Source: Escallonia rubra | Lineage: Eukaryota > Streptophyta > Magnoliopsida > Escalloniales > Escalloniaceae | Direction of reading: 5' to 3' | DNA: 64,000 bases | Assembly (NCBI GenBank): GCA_033065855.1 | Contig: JAVXUO010002726.1 | Span: forward strand, 124,001 to 188,000 | Part shown: positions 10,824-22,890 of the stretch, one piece after another | How positions within the stretch are numbered: the stretch's first letter is position 1 | Layout of the letters: the number at the start of each line of letters is the position of its first letter | Notes under the pieces: generated by a model | Database searches by the model: none | What the model saw: the letters and a program-made list of their open reading frames with translations, nothing else | What the model was told of the DNA's origin: nothing | Position numbers and translations under genes: made by a program

Positions 10824-13800
10824 TCACGACTCTACTAAACCTGAAAACTTCTGCCGGTATGCAAGAAGCTGAAAACAGTGTCATATATACGAGTAAAAAA
10901 TGGGGTCAAAATGTTGAAGTATATAATGAAGAACGCACGTGAACCACTATAAACCAAAACATGCATAATTGCTGTGCGTGTGCATGGGTGTGTTCGTGGC
11001 ATCTGGAATAGAGCTCACCAGATAGTGCCGTCTAAAGTTGCACATAGCTTGAAGCCCCACCAGTGTTTCATGCTCCTCCAATATATGTAGCTCATCTTTG
11101 CATGGATCGATAACACAGCCGCCAGAAATGTAAGAACTCGGGGAAGATGACGGGTCATGATGGGAATGAAGCTCTTTCACCAACAACATTTCGACTTCGT
11201 CAGCTTGCACAGACGTCTGGAGAGCAACATACTGCACAGCCAGGTACATTTTACAGCAATTCTGGTGAGAAAAGCTAGTCAAACTATAATCATCTATCTT
11301 CATATGAGAACTAGGTTACCTGGCATAATTGCCTTACTGACAAGGAGGGCTTGCAGCAAATGTTTGGCCGCCTCAAACTGGGTATTCTTTGTTCATCCAA
11401 GGAGACAAGAAAGAGATGGATATCCAACTGAACAACAAGAAGCAGAATGTTACACATGCAGGCCCTACCTAGGCAGAGAACTAAGAAATAAACTACCCGA
11501 ATGGTATAGCAGCATCAGAGTTGACATTACAAGCACCACTGTCATTAAGGAAATAACAAATTTGGTTGCATACCATCTGTTAAATAGATCTAAAAAAATT
11601 TGCAACCAAATACGAGAAATCGCAATTCCATATGACAGTGGAGTCCACATGATCACATACCAAAACTGCATTTCAATATCAATATTACCCCATCATCATT
11701 TTCCTCTGAATTCCGAAGACAATCAAGCAGCTTAGATAGGCGGCCGTTCCTGGTATTCTTGCCATTGCTACCAATTAAACTGCCATGTCTTGTATGGCTC
11801 CGCATGCCACCTCTGCCCCAGGCAAGCATATCTGAGCTGCTAACAAGCCCAGCTGAAGCACCCGCTGATTCTTTGTTCACTTCTGAATCATTTTCATCAT
11901 AACCTCCGTCGGCACTGCTTGCTGCTAAAGATGCCTTAGAAAACCGAGCTCCTCCTGATCTTTTGTACCTTTTTGGTTTGGCTTCTGTGATGTGCTCATC
12001 AGCAGAAGAGGAATCTTTGCCTTTATCATGACCGTTATCAGTCTCCTCATTATCAGATCCTTGCAGTTCAGCAGCTCTATAGTTTTTTCTTCCCCTTAGC
12101 CTCCTAGTGGTACCCTGTGATCTCCTTACGAATGCAGCAGCTGTGGCTCTAGCAGTAGTGCGTTTTCTTCCCAGTGCTTCTGATTGTCGGCGCGAAGTTT
12201 GGGCAATCGAAGCTTGGATCTGTCCAATTAATCGAAAAATAAAGACTGGGAGCAACAGCATGAAAAAAAGGTAACCATGTACTTTATTATGATTAGTTAT
12301 CTGGCTTATGTCTACAGTAAGTGATCCTGCAGCCTTTATTACAAAAGAATGGCCAAATACCATATTTGGCATCACAATTAATACCCAAGTGCACCCGGCA
12401 AAAGACATTCCATGTGCAGCTGATTAAGGGTCCACTCTGAATATTGAGGCATATATCCCCTTCATTTTCACATTCACAGGACGGGACTCCATTTGTTTAA
12501 TTCCAGCAAATAAAATTGTAAAGTTAATCTTTGCTCGAAGACATACACAACAAATTGGAGAGGGGAAAGGGGAAAGCCTTGTCCCACGTAACTAGTTCTG
12601 CAGGAAACACCTTACCTGCTTATTGCGAGCCTTCTCCTCTTCATGAAAAGCCAATTCCTGCAAGCAGACTCGGAGAAGAAGAAGTTGACATTAAACTAAT
12701 TGTTGCAAAATTACTTGCCAATATGAGATGTAACATTTCACTCGCCAATATGAGATGCAAGAAGTTGGTCAGTCCATACCTCCTCCTCATACTTGTCTAT
12801 ATCCGGATATAAAGCTGCAATCAGAGCATCGTAGTTGGGATCATCTCTTAGAGAACGGCGACTAGCACAATGTGTGCGACAAGCAGGACACTCGTTGTTC
12901 CTGCATTAATGCCCACAAACCCATTTTGGAAAAATGAAAAAGAAAAGATCGTTGGGCAGCAGTCACGCAATGAAAGAAAAGCACTCGACAGTTTTAAGTC
13001 TTACCCCAGTCTCATAGATTTGTCAATGCATTCTCTGCAAAATCGATGCAGGCATTCCATCACCGTTCTTGTCTTTCTAATGATCCCTATCAATACAGGT
13101 AGCAATCAACGTTTGTTCCTAAAAGTTCATAATACAACAGCAGATAGCAGGAAAGAGTCGAGTGAAGCCAAGTGAAAATGATAAAGAAAGGACACTAGGA
13201 AAATATAGTTTACTGTATGTTCTCTTCCACCAGGAAGATATTATTTACTGCATTTTCTTCTTGCACATCAATATGAAGGAGGACGCTACTGGAAAGTTAA
13301 GGCACTTCATATATGTGGGTAAAGGTATTGGTATTTCGGTTGCCTAAGAACTTATATCAGAAATAATCCTTTGCCCCTCAATTGATCTAGTACAAAACTA
13401 GTATACACGTCTAACTAGAAGTGAATGCTGCTAATTCCATCCCAAACGAAGTTACAAGTTATAGGAAGGGCAAATTCAAGAAGAGGAAAAATGGGAAAGT
13501 GAAAATGTTCAATGCAGGCTGATTTTCTATTGGTTTGGTGTTTACTATCTGACAAAGGACTATTGTGCATCTCACCAGTTAGTTGTATAAACATGCCGAG
13601 AGTAGTTAATGATGAATATAAGGTTATTTCCAGACATGGATAACAGTTATCCCTGGAATTTTTTCTCTTAATATATTAGCTTATCATATGTCAGTCAGGG
13701 AATTACACAGTTCTATATTGGACTGTTGTTTTATCTTTTGCACAAACACGACCTGATTAAGAAATTTTCATGATATTACCGTTATCAAAGTTGCACAAGT

Positions 13801-16800
13801 TTAAGTCAAAATGTGCATCAGTTTTATTAAACTTACACAAGTTGGGACTAAAGGATATTTCTCTATAGGTTCAATCTTCTCCTGGAGATGGGTTGTTCAG
13901 TAGAAGTTACCAGTGGGTTCTGGTTATATTGATGGTTAGTAGATCTTTTTATACTAACGCTGAGTTCTGGTTAACCGAAGGTCATAGGTCATTTTTTCTG
14001 TTTTCTTTCTTTTTTTTCTGAAAGATATATTATTCACGAAAACCACCGAAAGGATTCAACCGTTTACAAAAAATCTACCAACTATGAACAGCAAGAGACT
14101 GTCCACAAACTCTACAAAGGCCTCAAAAATTCAAACCCCGCCTAAACCCAGCAAAAGAAGAGTTGACAAAAAGAAGCCCTTAAGCCTACTAATGATATAT
14201 TTTGCAGCCCTTAGAGAATTCTTCTATGCCTCTCTTTCTATATGCACCAAATTAGACAAAGAGGGATCAAACCTCATAACTTAGCTGCACTCCAATAAAG
14301 AAGTAAGAACAATGGACCCGACAGTATTCGTCTTTAATAGTTTCATAGCTTCATGTTCCCATGCATCAGGTTAAGGCTTCTCATTTCAGCGGATCTCCTA
14401 ACCCCGCTTACCGCAAAACTTAAAAGTTTTTAAAAGGGGAGTTGAGTGATTCGCAATGGTCCTTTTGAAAGCATCCAACTCAAAACCAATTGGCAAAGAG
14501 GAAAGAGGCTCACAAGGGTTATATATTGAATTGCTTATGATTATTTTCCTGGTGCGGGATTATATTCTCAACATATCCCTCCCCTCCCCCCCTTCCAAAA
14601 CGATCCTCCCTCTCACGTGTGGTCAGACGTCTTTTGAGTGGGCCAAGCACATGGATGAATTAAACTGGGTGACGGTGGGATTTCTGTTTAAATTGTCTGC
14701 TGGGTCTAGGTCGACCCGCTCTGCTACCGTTGAAAGCATCCAACTCAAAACCAACTGGCAATGAGGGGAGAGGCACAAGGCTTATATTAAACTGATTTTA
14801 TTTTCACGATGTGGGATTACATTCTCAACAGTCCTATATCAAATACAGCGATAGATGCAGCAAATTATTCCATGCACTAACACAAATGGAGTTACCAGTA
14901 GATTTTTTCTGCTACTTGAATCAGAGTATCAGCATTAACCAAAACGGCTAGGATACAATCTAATTGACTTGGGTGTAAATAATTATATTCGTAGCGCAGT
15001 GGACCCAAAACTTAATAACTTACTTGATATAGTAGGTTTTTTTATTTTTGAGTTTAATTGAAAAGTATGAATGCATATCTTTTCTTGAATCTATAACTGA
15101 GAGGTAAACTGTCAAGTCTGTTGGTGTCTTGAAGCACAAACCAACCCCCAAATGAAATACAATAGTATATAAGAAAGGACCCAAAGAAAATGAAGGGGTT
15201 ATGGTTAGGGCAGATGCTGCTAAGAATTTTCATCAGTTGGCAGATAGCTGATGAGAGCTTGTAGGAAATAGCTTCTAGATGATCGACTCTAATCAAAACA
15301 TCCATCGAGTTCAGCATAATACATATATCAACTTAGAGAGGTGCCAGTATATCATTTAGGAGCACTAGTTAATTTGAATATTATCACAACAAAAACAGAA
15401 TAGCTTGCATAACCTTCAGCAATTAAAGCACTGTGATTAGCTAAGCCAGTGCTTGCTCGTAATGAATAAGCAGTTTGTAAACCAATTACGACTATCCAGT
15501 GGTGAGCATACAATGTGCAATGAAGTATCCAGGATAAGACAGCTGGAAAAAAAATAGTTATCCAGAAACAGCACCTAAACAAATTGGACATTGTACTTCC
15601 TTGCGAATTTCTCCCAATTTTACGACGACATATCTGCAAATGGTCAATATCACAAACAAAAATTAGGGTATTGTATAACATAAGCTCCACGAAACATGTA
15701 GGCAATTGGATGCCTAACATGTACATCCTATTCTTATTGAATGCCGGAATATGATTAGAACTGGACGAAAAGGCAAGGCAGATACTCGTAGGAGGTGAAA
15801 CCTAGAGAAGCCATCTTTCATAACATATAGTCATGCCCCAGAAAACAGAAGACTTGAACATAACGAGACTCCCTCAAGCTCACATACAAAAATGGGGAGC
15901 CTTTTTCACCTTGCTACAAGGGTCTTTAATGGCGATTGTTGGCTTTTAAAACAAGTGAGGAAGATGAACCTCAAACCCCACCGACCAAAATTGACTAAAG
16001 GGTATACACTTATCAATATTAATGAAAAAGAGTACATGATTAAGAGAGTTTCCATCCTCGTTTAGAGAAACAGTTTCTGGAGAAGGAAGCCAACGGCCCA
16101 GGCTAACAAACCGCAATTTGTGATGTTGAAGGCATTTGGGTCCAGAAGTTACTTCGCGACATCCATGAGATTGCAACGAACAACATCAATTATCCCAAAA
16201 ACCTGGTAAGTTCCTAGCAATCATATCTTTTCTCATTACTTCTACCCATGTTCCTTAGTGACACCCCTGTATGGTTGGCCTCACCAGCGTCCTATAAAAT
16301 TTTCCCTTCAGCTTGAGAGGGATATTAGAGAAGCACAACACTCCAGAAGCACACCTACATTACACCATATATGCTCTTATTCTACGCGCAACATCCTTAT
16401 CGGTCTCCTCCTTGTGCATTATTGATCCAAGATACCCGATAATATCCTTCTTAGGTACTTTTTGCCCATCGATTTTAGTAGGTAGCTCGTACACAGACAC
16501 TGCCTCCAACACCGACAGTGGAAACCGCAATTTCCAGAAAGCCAAATTATGGACACCGCGAGACACCGCTATATATTTTATGTATGAATATGTTTATATA
16601 AGCTTCAAGCACGTCCCGCCCATAAAATAGTAAAGCACCAACCAATGAACCACAACTAAAAGTCATCCTTGTCAAGTTACACAACTTATACATTAAGGTA
16701 GTGCAAGACCCCATAAAAACAAGCCAAAAGGAAAACAAAACAACTTTCATCTCTTCCATCCACCAAGATTTAATCAACATCAATACCTCATCACTTTCAT

Positions 16801-18773
16801 TATCCTCGGAACTTCCATCATCAACCTCTTCCAAGCACATACTCATCAAGTAAGCGATTTGTATTCTTCATTAGATTGCCTTCCTTGAAGAGCCATGTCT
16901 CCCTATCGGTAAGGCAGAAGTCAAGTCGAACAAAAGATTCGAACTAAAATCTACCATTAGAGTTCGCCCTTTCGATTTGTAAGCTAACCCCAACTTTCCC
17001 TAAAATTCCATCATGACCCTCAAAGTAAAGTTTAAAGTTTTACTTACAGTTCTGCCACACAGGTCTGCATAAGGTGTCCGACAATCAAAAAAATGTCCGG
17101 ACACAGCCGAGAGGTGTCTGACATGTGTCCGAGAGTGTCCAATGGGTGTTTGGGTGTCAGATCTGATACCTCGACAAAGAAGAGGTGTCTGCGCTTCCTA
17201 TTTTTACTTCACCACTAATATTGCATTTGAAGTACTCCATATTAGTCATGCTTAACCCAAATCTTTTAGATTTTGAAGTAACTTTCCTTGGCTGACTTAA
17301 CATTTAGCACTATTCTATTTAACCCCTTTCCTAATCTCATAAATCAACACTACTACATCACGTATGCATAATATACACCATTTGACTTCATTCTAAATAT
17401 TGTTATTTAGCTCATTCACAAAAAGTAAAAGGATAGGGGCGAGGTGGAATTATTAAAGTCCAATCAGAGTTTGGAAGTCACTAGTAATGTCATTGATGGT
17501 CCCCACACTAGCTTACACTTCATCTTACCTGAACTTAATCACATCAACCTCTTTGGTAGCTAATCCTTTCTTCTCTAGATACTACCACACAACTTTCCTT
17601 GCCACCCTATCACACGTGTTTTTCAAATCTATAAAGACAGTGTGAAGATTCTCCATCAATCGCCTAACAGAACGTAAAAAATCCATATAATTCTCCTAGG
17701 CATGAGACCAAACTAATATTTAGATATTTTAGCCTTTTTCTCTAGTCTATGTTTAACTCCCAAAGCTTCATAATGTGACTCGTATGCTTGATTTCTTTAG
17801 GGTGGTTATTGTTAAATTACCAGTTGCTTTAAAAGCTTAAGTTATTAGAGAATGGGCTCAAGAATGTAGATCATGCTTAACACTAAGTTTGCTACATAGC
17901 CTGTTAGCTTGTTGGTACAAACTGACTTAGCCCCCAAGTTTGGAGGCTGCAGCATGAAGATACTCGACCCCTGCCTCAAAGTCCCAAAGTGAGGATAAGA
18001 AAAAATAGTAACTCCTCCTTAAGCCACACAAGCAAACCAATCACCAGGCTGAAATATGTCTAGCTGAACTGGTGAACTACATATGGCAGATTTTCAAGTC
18101 AACGCTTCACGCTACTGTACACCTCCAAGTGACAAAAATCCTAGGAAAGGCATGAATCCTACCTTGTTTATCGCTTAGAGTAAGCATTAGCGACAAATGT
18201 CAACCTTTTAGCGACGGAGCTAAACATATGCAAAAAGTCACCAATTAGCGAGTAGAAAAATCAGTAACGCAACAGGCCAAATAGTCCGCAAGAGCGCATA
18301 CAGCTCCATCTTCAACAATGCTTGTAATCGAGATTACCGAAAACAAACTAACGATGCAAAGCATGCAGATCGTAAACGGAAGTCATTCAAAACACACGCA
18401 ATACACTGATCAGCTCAACAATTACGACAATATAGTGAAACAGCAAAAGAAGGTTATAGAGAGAGCCAGAAAAAAAACTTACTCATCTTTTTCGCCGTCA
18501 GTGGCCGAACTAGGGCTGCTTTCTGAATCTGACGGGAGAGAAAGGTACAGATAAGTCAAAAACAGAATAAACGGTCAAATTTCGGCGAAATGTTGACTGA
18601 ATCACGTTATCGTTGAAATTTCGTGCATATTTTAAAAGCTGTGTGCAGTACGTACCGTGCTGTTTGTCTTCCGGCTGTTCGTTGTGAGTTTGGCTGCGTC
18701 GCGTGAAGTCATCGTCCGCTTTTTCCTGAGGAGGAGGAGGAGGAGAGTCGTGAGGAGGCTTTTGTGCCGGCAT
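10824..18773 (-). CDS. RING1: RING1-type Polycomb E3 ubiquitin ligase
   Basis: Ten exons on the minus strand (18773-18656, 18528-18483, 15633-15575, 13086-13005, 12900-12780, 12657-12616, 12219-11689, 11427-11320, 11231-11019, 10868-10824) give 454 residues with all junctions in phase. Plant RING1A and RING1B are about 460-520. The start MPAQK matches the family. An in-frame upstream ATG at 18863 would add a proline-rich leader but is less conserved. The C3HC4 RING finger has C70, C73, C86, H88, C91, C94, C106 and C109, with the signature [20 protein letters not shown] before NECPACR. A basic, Ser-rich middle follows (about 157-333), then the RAWUL-like C-terminus (about 334-440; [36 protein letters not shown]). 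Family members act in PRC1, monoubiquitinating histone H2A to hold developmental genes silent. Introns carry a TRIM and an RTE LINE relic. Confidence 0.95.
13990..14290 (-). mobile_element. Possible L1 3'-end fragment in RING1 intron
   Basis: A T-rich tract (about 13996-14020) is followed by ATATATTATTCACGAAAACC and CCGTTTACAAAAA blocks, as expected for a reversed LINE 3' UTR with its poly(A). No coding domain or target duplication was seen, so this is only a suggestion. Confidence 0.25.
14464..14830 (-). mobile_element. TRIM fossil with 5-bp TSD in RING1 intron
   Basis: A 367-bp non-coding LTR element with direct repeats at 14464-14573 and 14730-14830. On the minus strand the LTR begins TGTTGAGAATGTAATCCC and ends GGATGCTTTCAA. 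A primer-binding-site-like GGTAGCAGAGC follows at once, and a long purine tract (14574-14597, read GGGGGGGAGGGGAGGG) precedes the second LTR. The host repeat GTCCT flanks both sides (14459-14463 and 14831-14835). It is the best-delimited TRIM here. The LTRs differ at many positions, so it is not young. Confidence 0.75.
16350..17800 (-). mobile_element. RTE-clade LINE relic in RING1 intron
   Basis: In minus-strand reading, 17800-17400 resembles the RTE reverse transcriptase palm: KYxFGLMP, then [17 protein letters not shown] (family FIDLEKAYDRVPREV), then the VGTINDI---FQTLIGL region. Further on, 16500-16360 holds the thumb signature [18 protein letters not shown] followed by [10 protein letters not shown] (family YLGSI--DG-ID-DV-HRI-A). 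Several stops and shifts interrupt it, so it is long dead. About 800 bp in between match nothing I know. It has the same orientation as RING1. Confidence 0.65.
17812..17905 (-). mobile_element. Solo TRIM-type repeat
   Basis: The stretch AAAGCTTAAGTTATTAGAGA, ATGGGCTCAA and CATGCTTAACAC matches the terminal repeats of the element at 56820-57235. Only one copy exists here, so it looks like a solo LTR or a fragment of the same miniature family. Confidence 0.5.
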
Positions 18774-19087
18774 TGGCGGTGGTTGGAGGAGGACGTGCGG
18801 CGGTGGTGACGGCGGATGAGGTGGTGGTGGCGGCGGTGTGACGGTGGTTGTAGGAATGTGCACAGAGATTCTTCTATTGGAGTTGTTTGCTGGACGTACT
18901 GACAGAGGAGGAAGGAGGGGCGGATGGCCAGAGGCGTTAGCTCGTGCTCTTTTATTACCGAATTTCGATTGCTTTTGTGCAAGTTTGACTTGGTATATAT
19001 TCGTTTATTTTCTTGTCAAATTCAATTGACTTGCTTAATAAAAAGTGTCATTTTTTACTACTAATATAGTCTCACTTCATCTATTTA
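18774..19087. other. RING1 5' flank
   Basis: Upstream region of RING1 on the minus strand. It holds a proline-codon-rich 5' leader that is open in frame with the gene back to 18863, then AT-rich promoter DNA. No clear TATA box was identified. Confidence 0.35.
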
Positions 19088-19431
19088 AGGTGAGTACGGT
19101 TCGATTAATTTAGTTTGGAGGCTGAAATTCAAACCGGACCGACCATATCAGTTTTAAAAAAAAATCAAATCGTAGTTGAACGGTTCCGTTTCAACGGTTT
19201 GGACGGATCAAACTCATTAGTTTGGACGAATTGACCGTTTGAGCTTATATTAAATTTTTTTTTATCTTTTTGGGCATATCTGTTGACTATTTGATGTTTG
19301 TAATATACATAACTACGATTGTTTTTTGACCTACCTATTAAATTTTGGATAGTGTTTACTTATATATGTTGTGATTAAATCCTAAGTATGATAAAATCGA
19401 TACAAAAATTAGGATTAAATTAATAGGGAGC

Positions 19432-19540
19432 TGATTCGTTGCTAGCGCTAGCACCGTCCGCTACATAATGTAGCGGACGGTAAATTATCGTCCGCTACAT
19501 TATGTAGCGGATGGCAAAACAACGCTAGCAATGGATCACG
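19432..19540. repeat. Nested palindromes with CCGCTAC/GTAGCGG core
   Basis: An almost perfect palindrome at 19452-19481 (ACCGTCCGCTAC facing GTAGCGGACGGT) is followed directly by a second one at 19488-19514. An outer inverted pair, GATTCGTTGCTAGCG at 19434 and CGCTAGCAATGGATC near 19535, encloses both. The unit of about 105 bp looks like a tiny foldback element. Confidence 0.6.
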
Positions 19541-19542
19541 AC

Positions 19543-19543
<1 letters not shown>

Positions 19544-19614
<71 letters not shown>
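19544..19614. repeat. (TA)n(GT)n microsatellite
   Basis: About 22 AT repeats run directly into about 13 GT repeats. The flanks are part of the surrounding repeat element. Confidence 0.9.
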
Positions 19615-19618
<4 letters not shown>

Positions 19619-20154
19619 TCGGTTTGTTTCAGAATGATTTCAAAAAAATCAAACCAAATCAACCGGACCGCACGTCTGTTTGAAGAAAAAGATCAAATTG
19701 TCTATTTTTCAAAATCAGTTTGTGATCGACCGATTTGGTCGGTTCGGTTTGACCGGTTAAATTGGTTCCAACGGTTTAAATACTCAATCCTACATCTATT
19801 GACGACCATCGAATATCAGAAATAAGGACTAGAAATGTATAGCATCTCAGGGTTAAAGTATTTTAACGACAAAAGACTATTGCTATAAATTTTAGCAATA
19901 GCGACAGAACTTTTTTATTGACAATTTTTTATCTCTAAAATTGTTACAACAAATATGCTCCATAGCATAGGATCTTATCCGAAAAACAAACACAACTACT
20001 TAAAATTTGAACTCACCAAAATTAGCTTTTATTACTTTACAAGTATATGTATTACTTGAATTTCCATAAATGATGAGAGTAGATAGATTGTCCTTTTCAT
20101 TTCTATATGAGCCAAAATGTACTCAATTAGGTTGCCATCAAATTTTAACCTTTT

Positions 20155-20538
20155 AGGGTGTGTTTGGATATGAAATTTTGAAATATTGGGTATTTCTAAA
20201 TGCCTTCATTTCGAAATCCTTGATTTATAAATTCTATCATTTTGAAATATCTTGTTTGGAAGAAAGAAAGTAAAATGTTGTTAAAAAAGCTGGGAGGAAA
20301 GATTCCTAAAAAATACTAAGTAACTAGTTATTGTGGGTTTGTAAATTATTGATTGGAGTGAATTTGACAAATAACTAGTTCAAACTAGTGATTTAAACTT
20401 TGTCCATAATTCAAATCACTTCGAAATTTCAAAAATTTCCTTTTGAACTATCCAAACAAGATATTTTGTCCAAGTGATTTACAAATACCCTTTTAAAGTC
20501 AAATTTTCAGTTCAAATCCTATATCCAAACACACCCTT
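20155..20538. mobile_element. MITE with AGGGTGTGTTTGGATAT ends
   Basis: A 384-bp element with long imperfect inverted ends: AGGGTGTGTTTGGATAT at the left and its complement at 20521-20538. The resemblance reaches inward through GATTT and ATATCTTGTTTGGA blocks on both sides. It is AT-rich and non-coding. The (A)GGGTGTGTTTGG terminus is common in hAT- and Harbinger-like MITEs; the target duplication is not clear. Confidence 0.6.
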
Positions 20539-21545
20539 AAAGGGCATTGCAACCGCGAGACTTAAGCGGATGAAAGGATTCGAGGAAAGAATTTAACGAG
20601 CTATACTACACTTGTGACTTTTAAGAAGTTGAAACATCTTTAACAATAAGGAAGCATTTGACTTCATTTATAGCAAAGGAAAGTAAAGTTAAAAAATTTT
20701 GAATTGCATTCCAAAGTAGCCATGTAAACAAATATGGAGTATTTTAGAGTGCTTGACCTAAACTAAGTAAAAATTATTGGGATACTTAGCAGGGTGGTCG
20801 AAGACTTATTTTTTTTTTTAGAGCCCGAGTTTGAATGTCTCAACGACAATAATATAATTTAGGTTTAATTGCATTGTAAACCTTAACCTTGACTAAAATC
20901 TGCAATTAAAATCCCAACGTTTATAATTAGGCCGCCATAACTCCAAGGGTTTCCATCTATTTCAATCGAAGCATTTCACTTACAAGGGTTACACAATTCC
21001 CTTGTTTGTACAATTTATATATTTTTTAGTAATTAAAATTTTCAACCAAGTTCAACAGAGGAGATTGAGGTAGAAGAAGATATGATGGTCATTTGTCATT
21101 TTTTTTCCTTTTTCTTAGTCCTTCTCATTATCGTTCTCATTCTCATTCCCTAACCATTGCCCACCTCTGCCAAAGCTCGACTGTTCCTCCTCCACAAACC
21201 TACTGCCTACCAACCTTAAAACCCACCTCTACGACCTACCTCGGCCACTCGCCTATCCTTTGCCACCCCTACTTCACCTCTGTGAACCCACTACTGCTGA
21301 AACCACCAATTTGCAAACCTTATGTTGCTCGCCTCTCTCGTGTCGCCCGTCATTCACTTCTGCTAACCCATCGTCGTCGCAACCACCAATATGCAAACCC
21401 TCCACAGCTTTCTTCTCCCCTGTTGCCCCTTATTTTCCTCTGCGAACCTACTACCAACCAACCCACTACCACAACCAAGATGACGCTGCTTAAGGTGGCA
21501 TATTGGCGAGGTTGCCACTGTATGTATATTGATTGGTATTTTTTG
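20539..21545. other. Intergenic, nothing recognised
   Basis: AT-rich DNA followed by a CCA/CTC-rich stretch (21100-21480) that gives long but low-complexity open frames. I see no conserved domain. Confidence 0.35.
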
Positions 21546-22611
21546 TTTTTGAGTAATTACAGCAATGTCCCTAATGTTATGGTGAAATTGCAAGCATGTC
21601 CTTTAATTTGGACAAATTACATTTATGTCTATTGATCAAACGGAATACAAAAAAATACATGTCAATTTTGACCAAAAGACTTAATTGGTCTTGAGTAAAA
21701 TTGAAATTCATAATTTTCCCATGGTTTTACTCTTCATAACCTTCCACCACACATCACTACCGGCATGGCGCCGACACCACCTCCACCGTGCCTTCAACGT
21801 GAATTTTTTGTGCTTCTTTATGTTGAGTTTAGGTCAACCACCTCTCAGTGTTCCTACCTTTGCTCAGTGACACTAAAGGCTAATAGCACCATCACACACA
21901 AATAACCATGGGTGAAGATCAAATGCAGATGAAGAAATTCAAAAGAAGGCAAATATTAAGTTCTATAATGTTGAACACCAGAATGATAAATCAAGGCCAA
22001 GCCAGTAAGTGTACCCCATTCATGGAGGTAAGATCATATACATCAACGTATACGAGCACTGATCCACTCCGACCCTTTGTGTCTGACTAGTTTGGTTGTT
22101 AAAAAATGCGAGCTAGAATAATAAAATTTGAGAAGACGAGGGTTTTCTTTTGATGGGAAATCTAGTTGAGGTGGCGGTGGGAGATCTGGTTGCGGCGGCT
22201 GCAGGGGTGCGGTGAGAGTATGGGTTAGGGTGGCAGCAGTAGCGGGGGTGGGTGGAATGGGGGTGGGGTTAGGGGGAGGGGCAACAGTGGTGTGGGGGGG
22301 GGGGGGGGGTTAGCGGTTGGGGGAGAATGAAAACTAGGGTTTTTTTTGTTGAAATTTTGAAAGATTTTGTAATTAAAAGAAAATTCATATAAAATATACC
22401 AATTGTATATCGTATAAGGGCAGTATTGTCAATTTATGAATACGTGTTGATAACATAAGCAAAAAGTTACACTTTTCTAAAGGATTAACGACTGATGGAC
22501 ACAACTGAAGCCTTTTTACAATTGTTGGTCATGATCTGTTATAGTTTAAAACTTTTATCCTTGACTGTGATTTCACCTTAATTTCAGGGACATTACTATA
22601 ATTATTTCTTT
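21546..22611. mobile_element. Mutator-like non-autonomous element, 9-bp TSD
   Basis: A 1066-bp element flanked by a perfect 9-bp direct repeat TATTTTTTG (21537-21545 and 22612-22620). Its ends are inverted repeats of about 45 bp sharing TAATTA-AG-AATGTCCCT and then GGTGAAAT. The 9-bp duplication points to the Mutator superfamily. The inside is non-coding and includes a strongly G-rich strand (22160-22330, with a run of about 17 G at 22292-22308). No transposase, so it depends on a helper. Confidence 0.7.
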
Positions 22612-22890
22612 TATTTTTTGGTTACATAAGTGATTTGTGTATGTGACTTAAGGAAGGGATTGAGAATTACAGGAGCTGCTGAGTGGTGGTTGATGATGTG
22701 CATGTAGCTTTGGTGTGCACATGGACGATTAACCAATAGTAGTGATAATGGGGATATTTTTTTACTATATGGCCATGGTTATGATGCGATTTTCTTGTTA
22801 TATAGGTGGGTGCTAGGGGTATGTGGTGGTCAGAACGGAAGGAGGTGGACGAGGCTAGACTGGAGTTGAGTTGAGTAAGCGGGTGGTAGT

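Larger units (their letters stand above)
19088..19791. mobile_element. CGGTTCGGTT-type repeat element
   Basis: The block begins AAGGTGAGTACGGTTCG near 19087 and ends TTTAAATACTCAATCCT near 19791, imperfect inverted ends. The flanking inner sequences are rich in CGGTTCGGTT, GGACCG and related motifs. Plants carry many short elements of this build. It also holds the palindromes at 19432-19540 and a compound microsatellite at 19544-19614. Superfamily uncertain. Confidence 0.4.

Noticed and set aside
11157-11735. 192-codon plus-strand frame
   Set aside because: Antisense to RING1 exons 8 and 9 and the introns around them; the minus-strand exons are strongly supported.
18774-18863. Upstream in-frame ATG that would lengthen RING1 by 30 residues
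   Set aside because: The added segment is almost pure proline and the family starts at MPAQK; the later start is preferred, although the longer one is not excluded.
21093-21635. 180-codon plus-strand frame
   Set aside because: Pro/Ser/His-rich translation of a CCA/CTC-rich stretch, running into the Mutator-like element at 21546.
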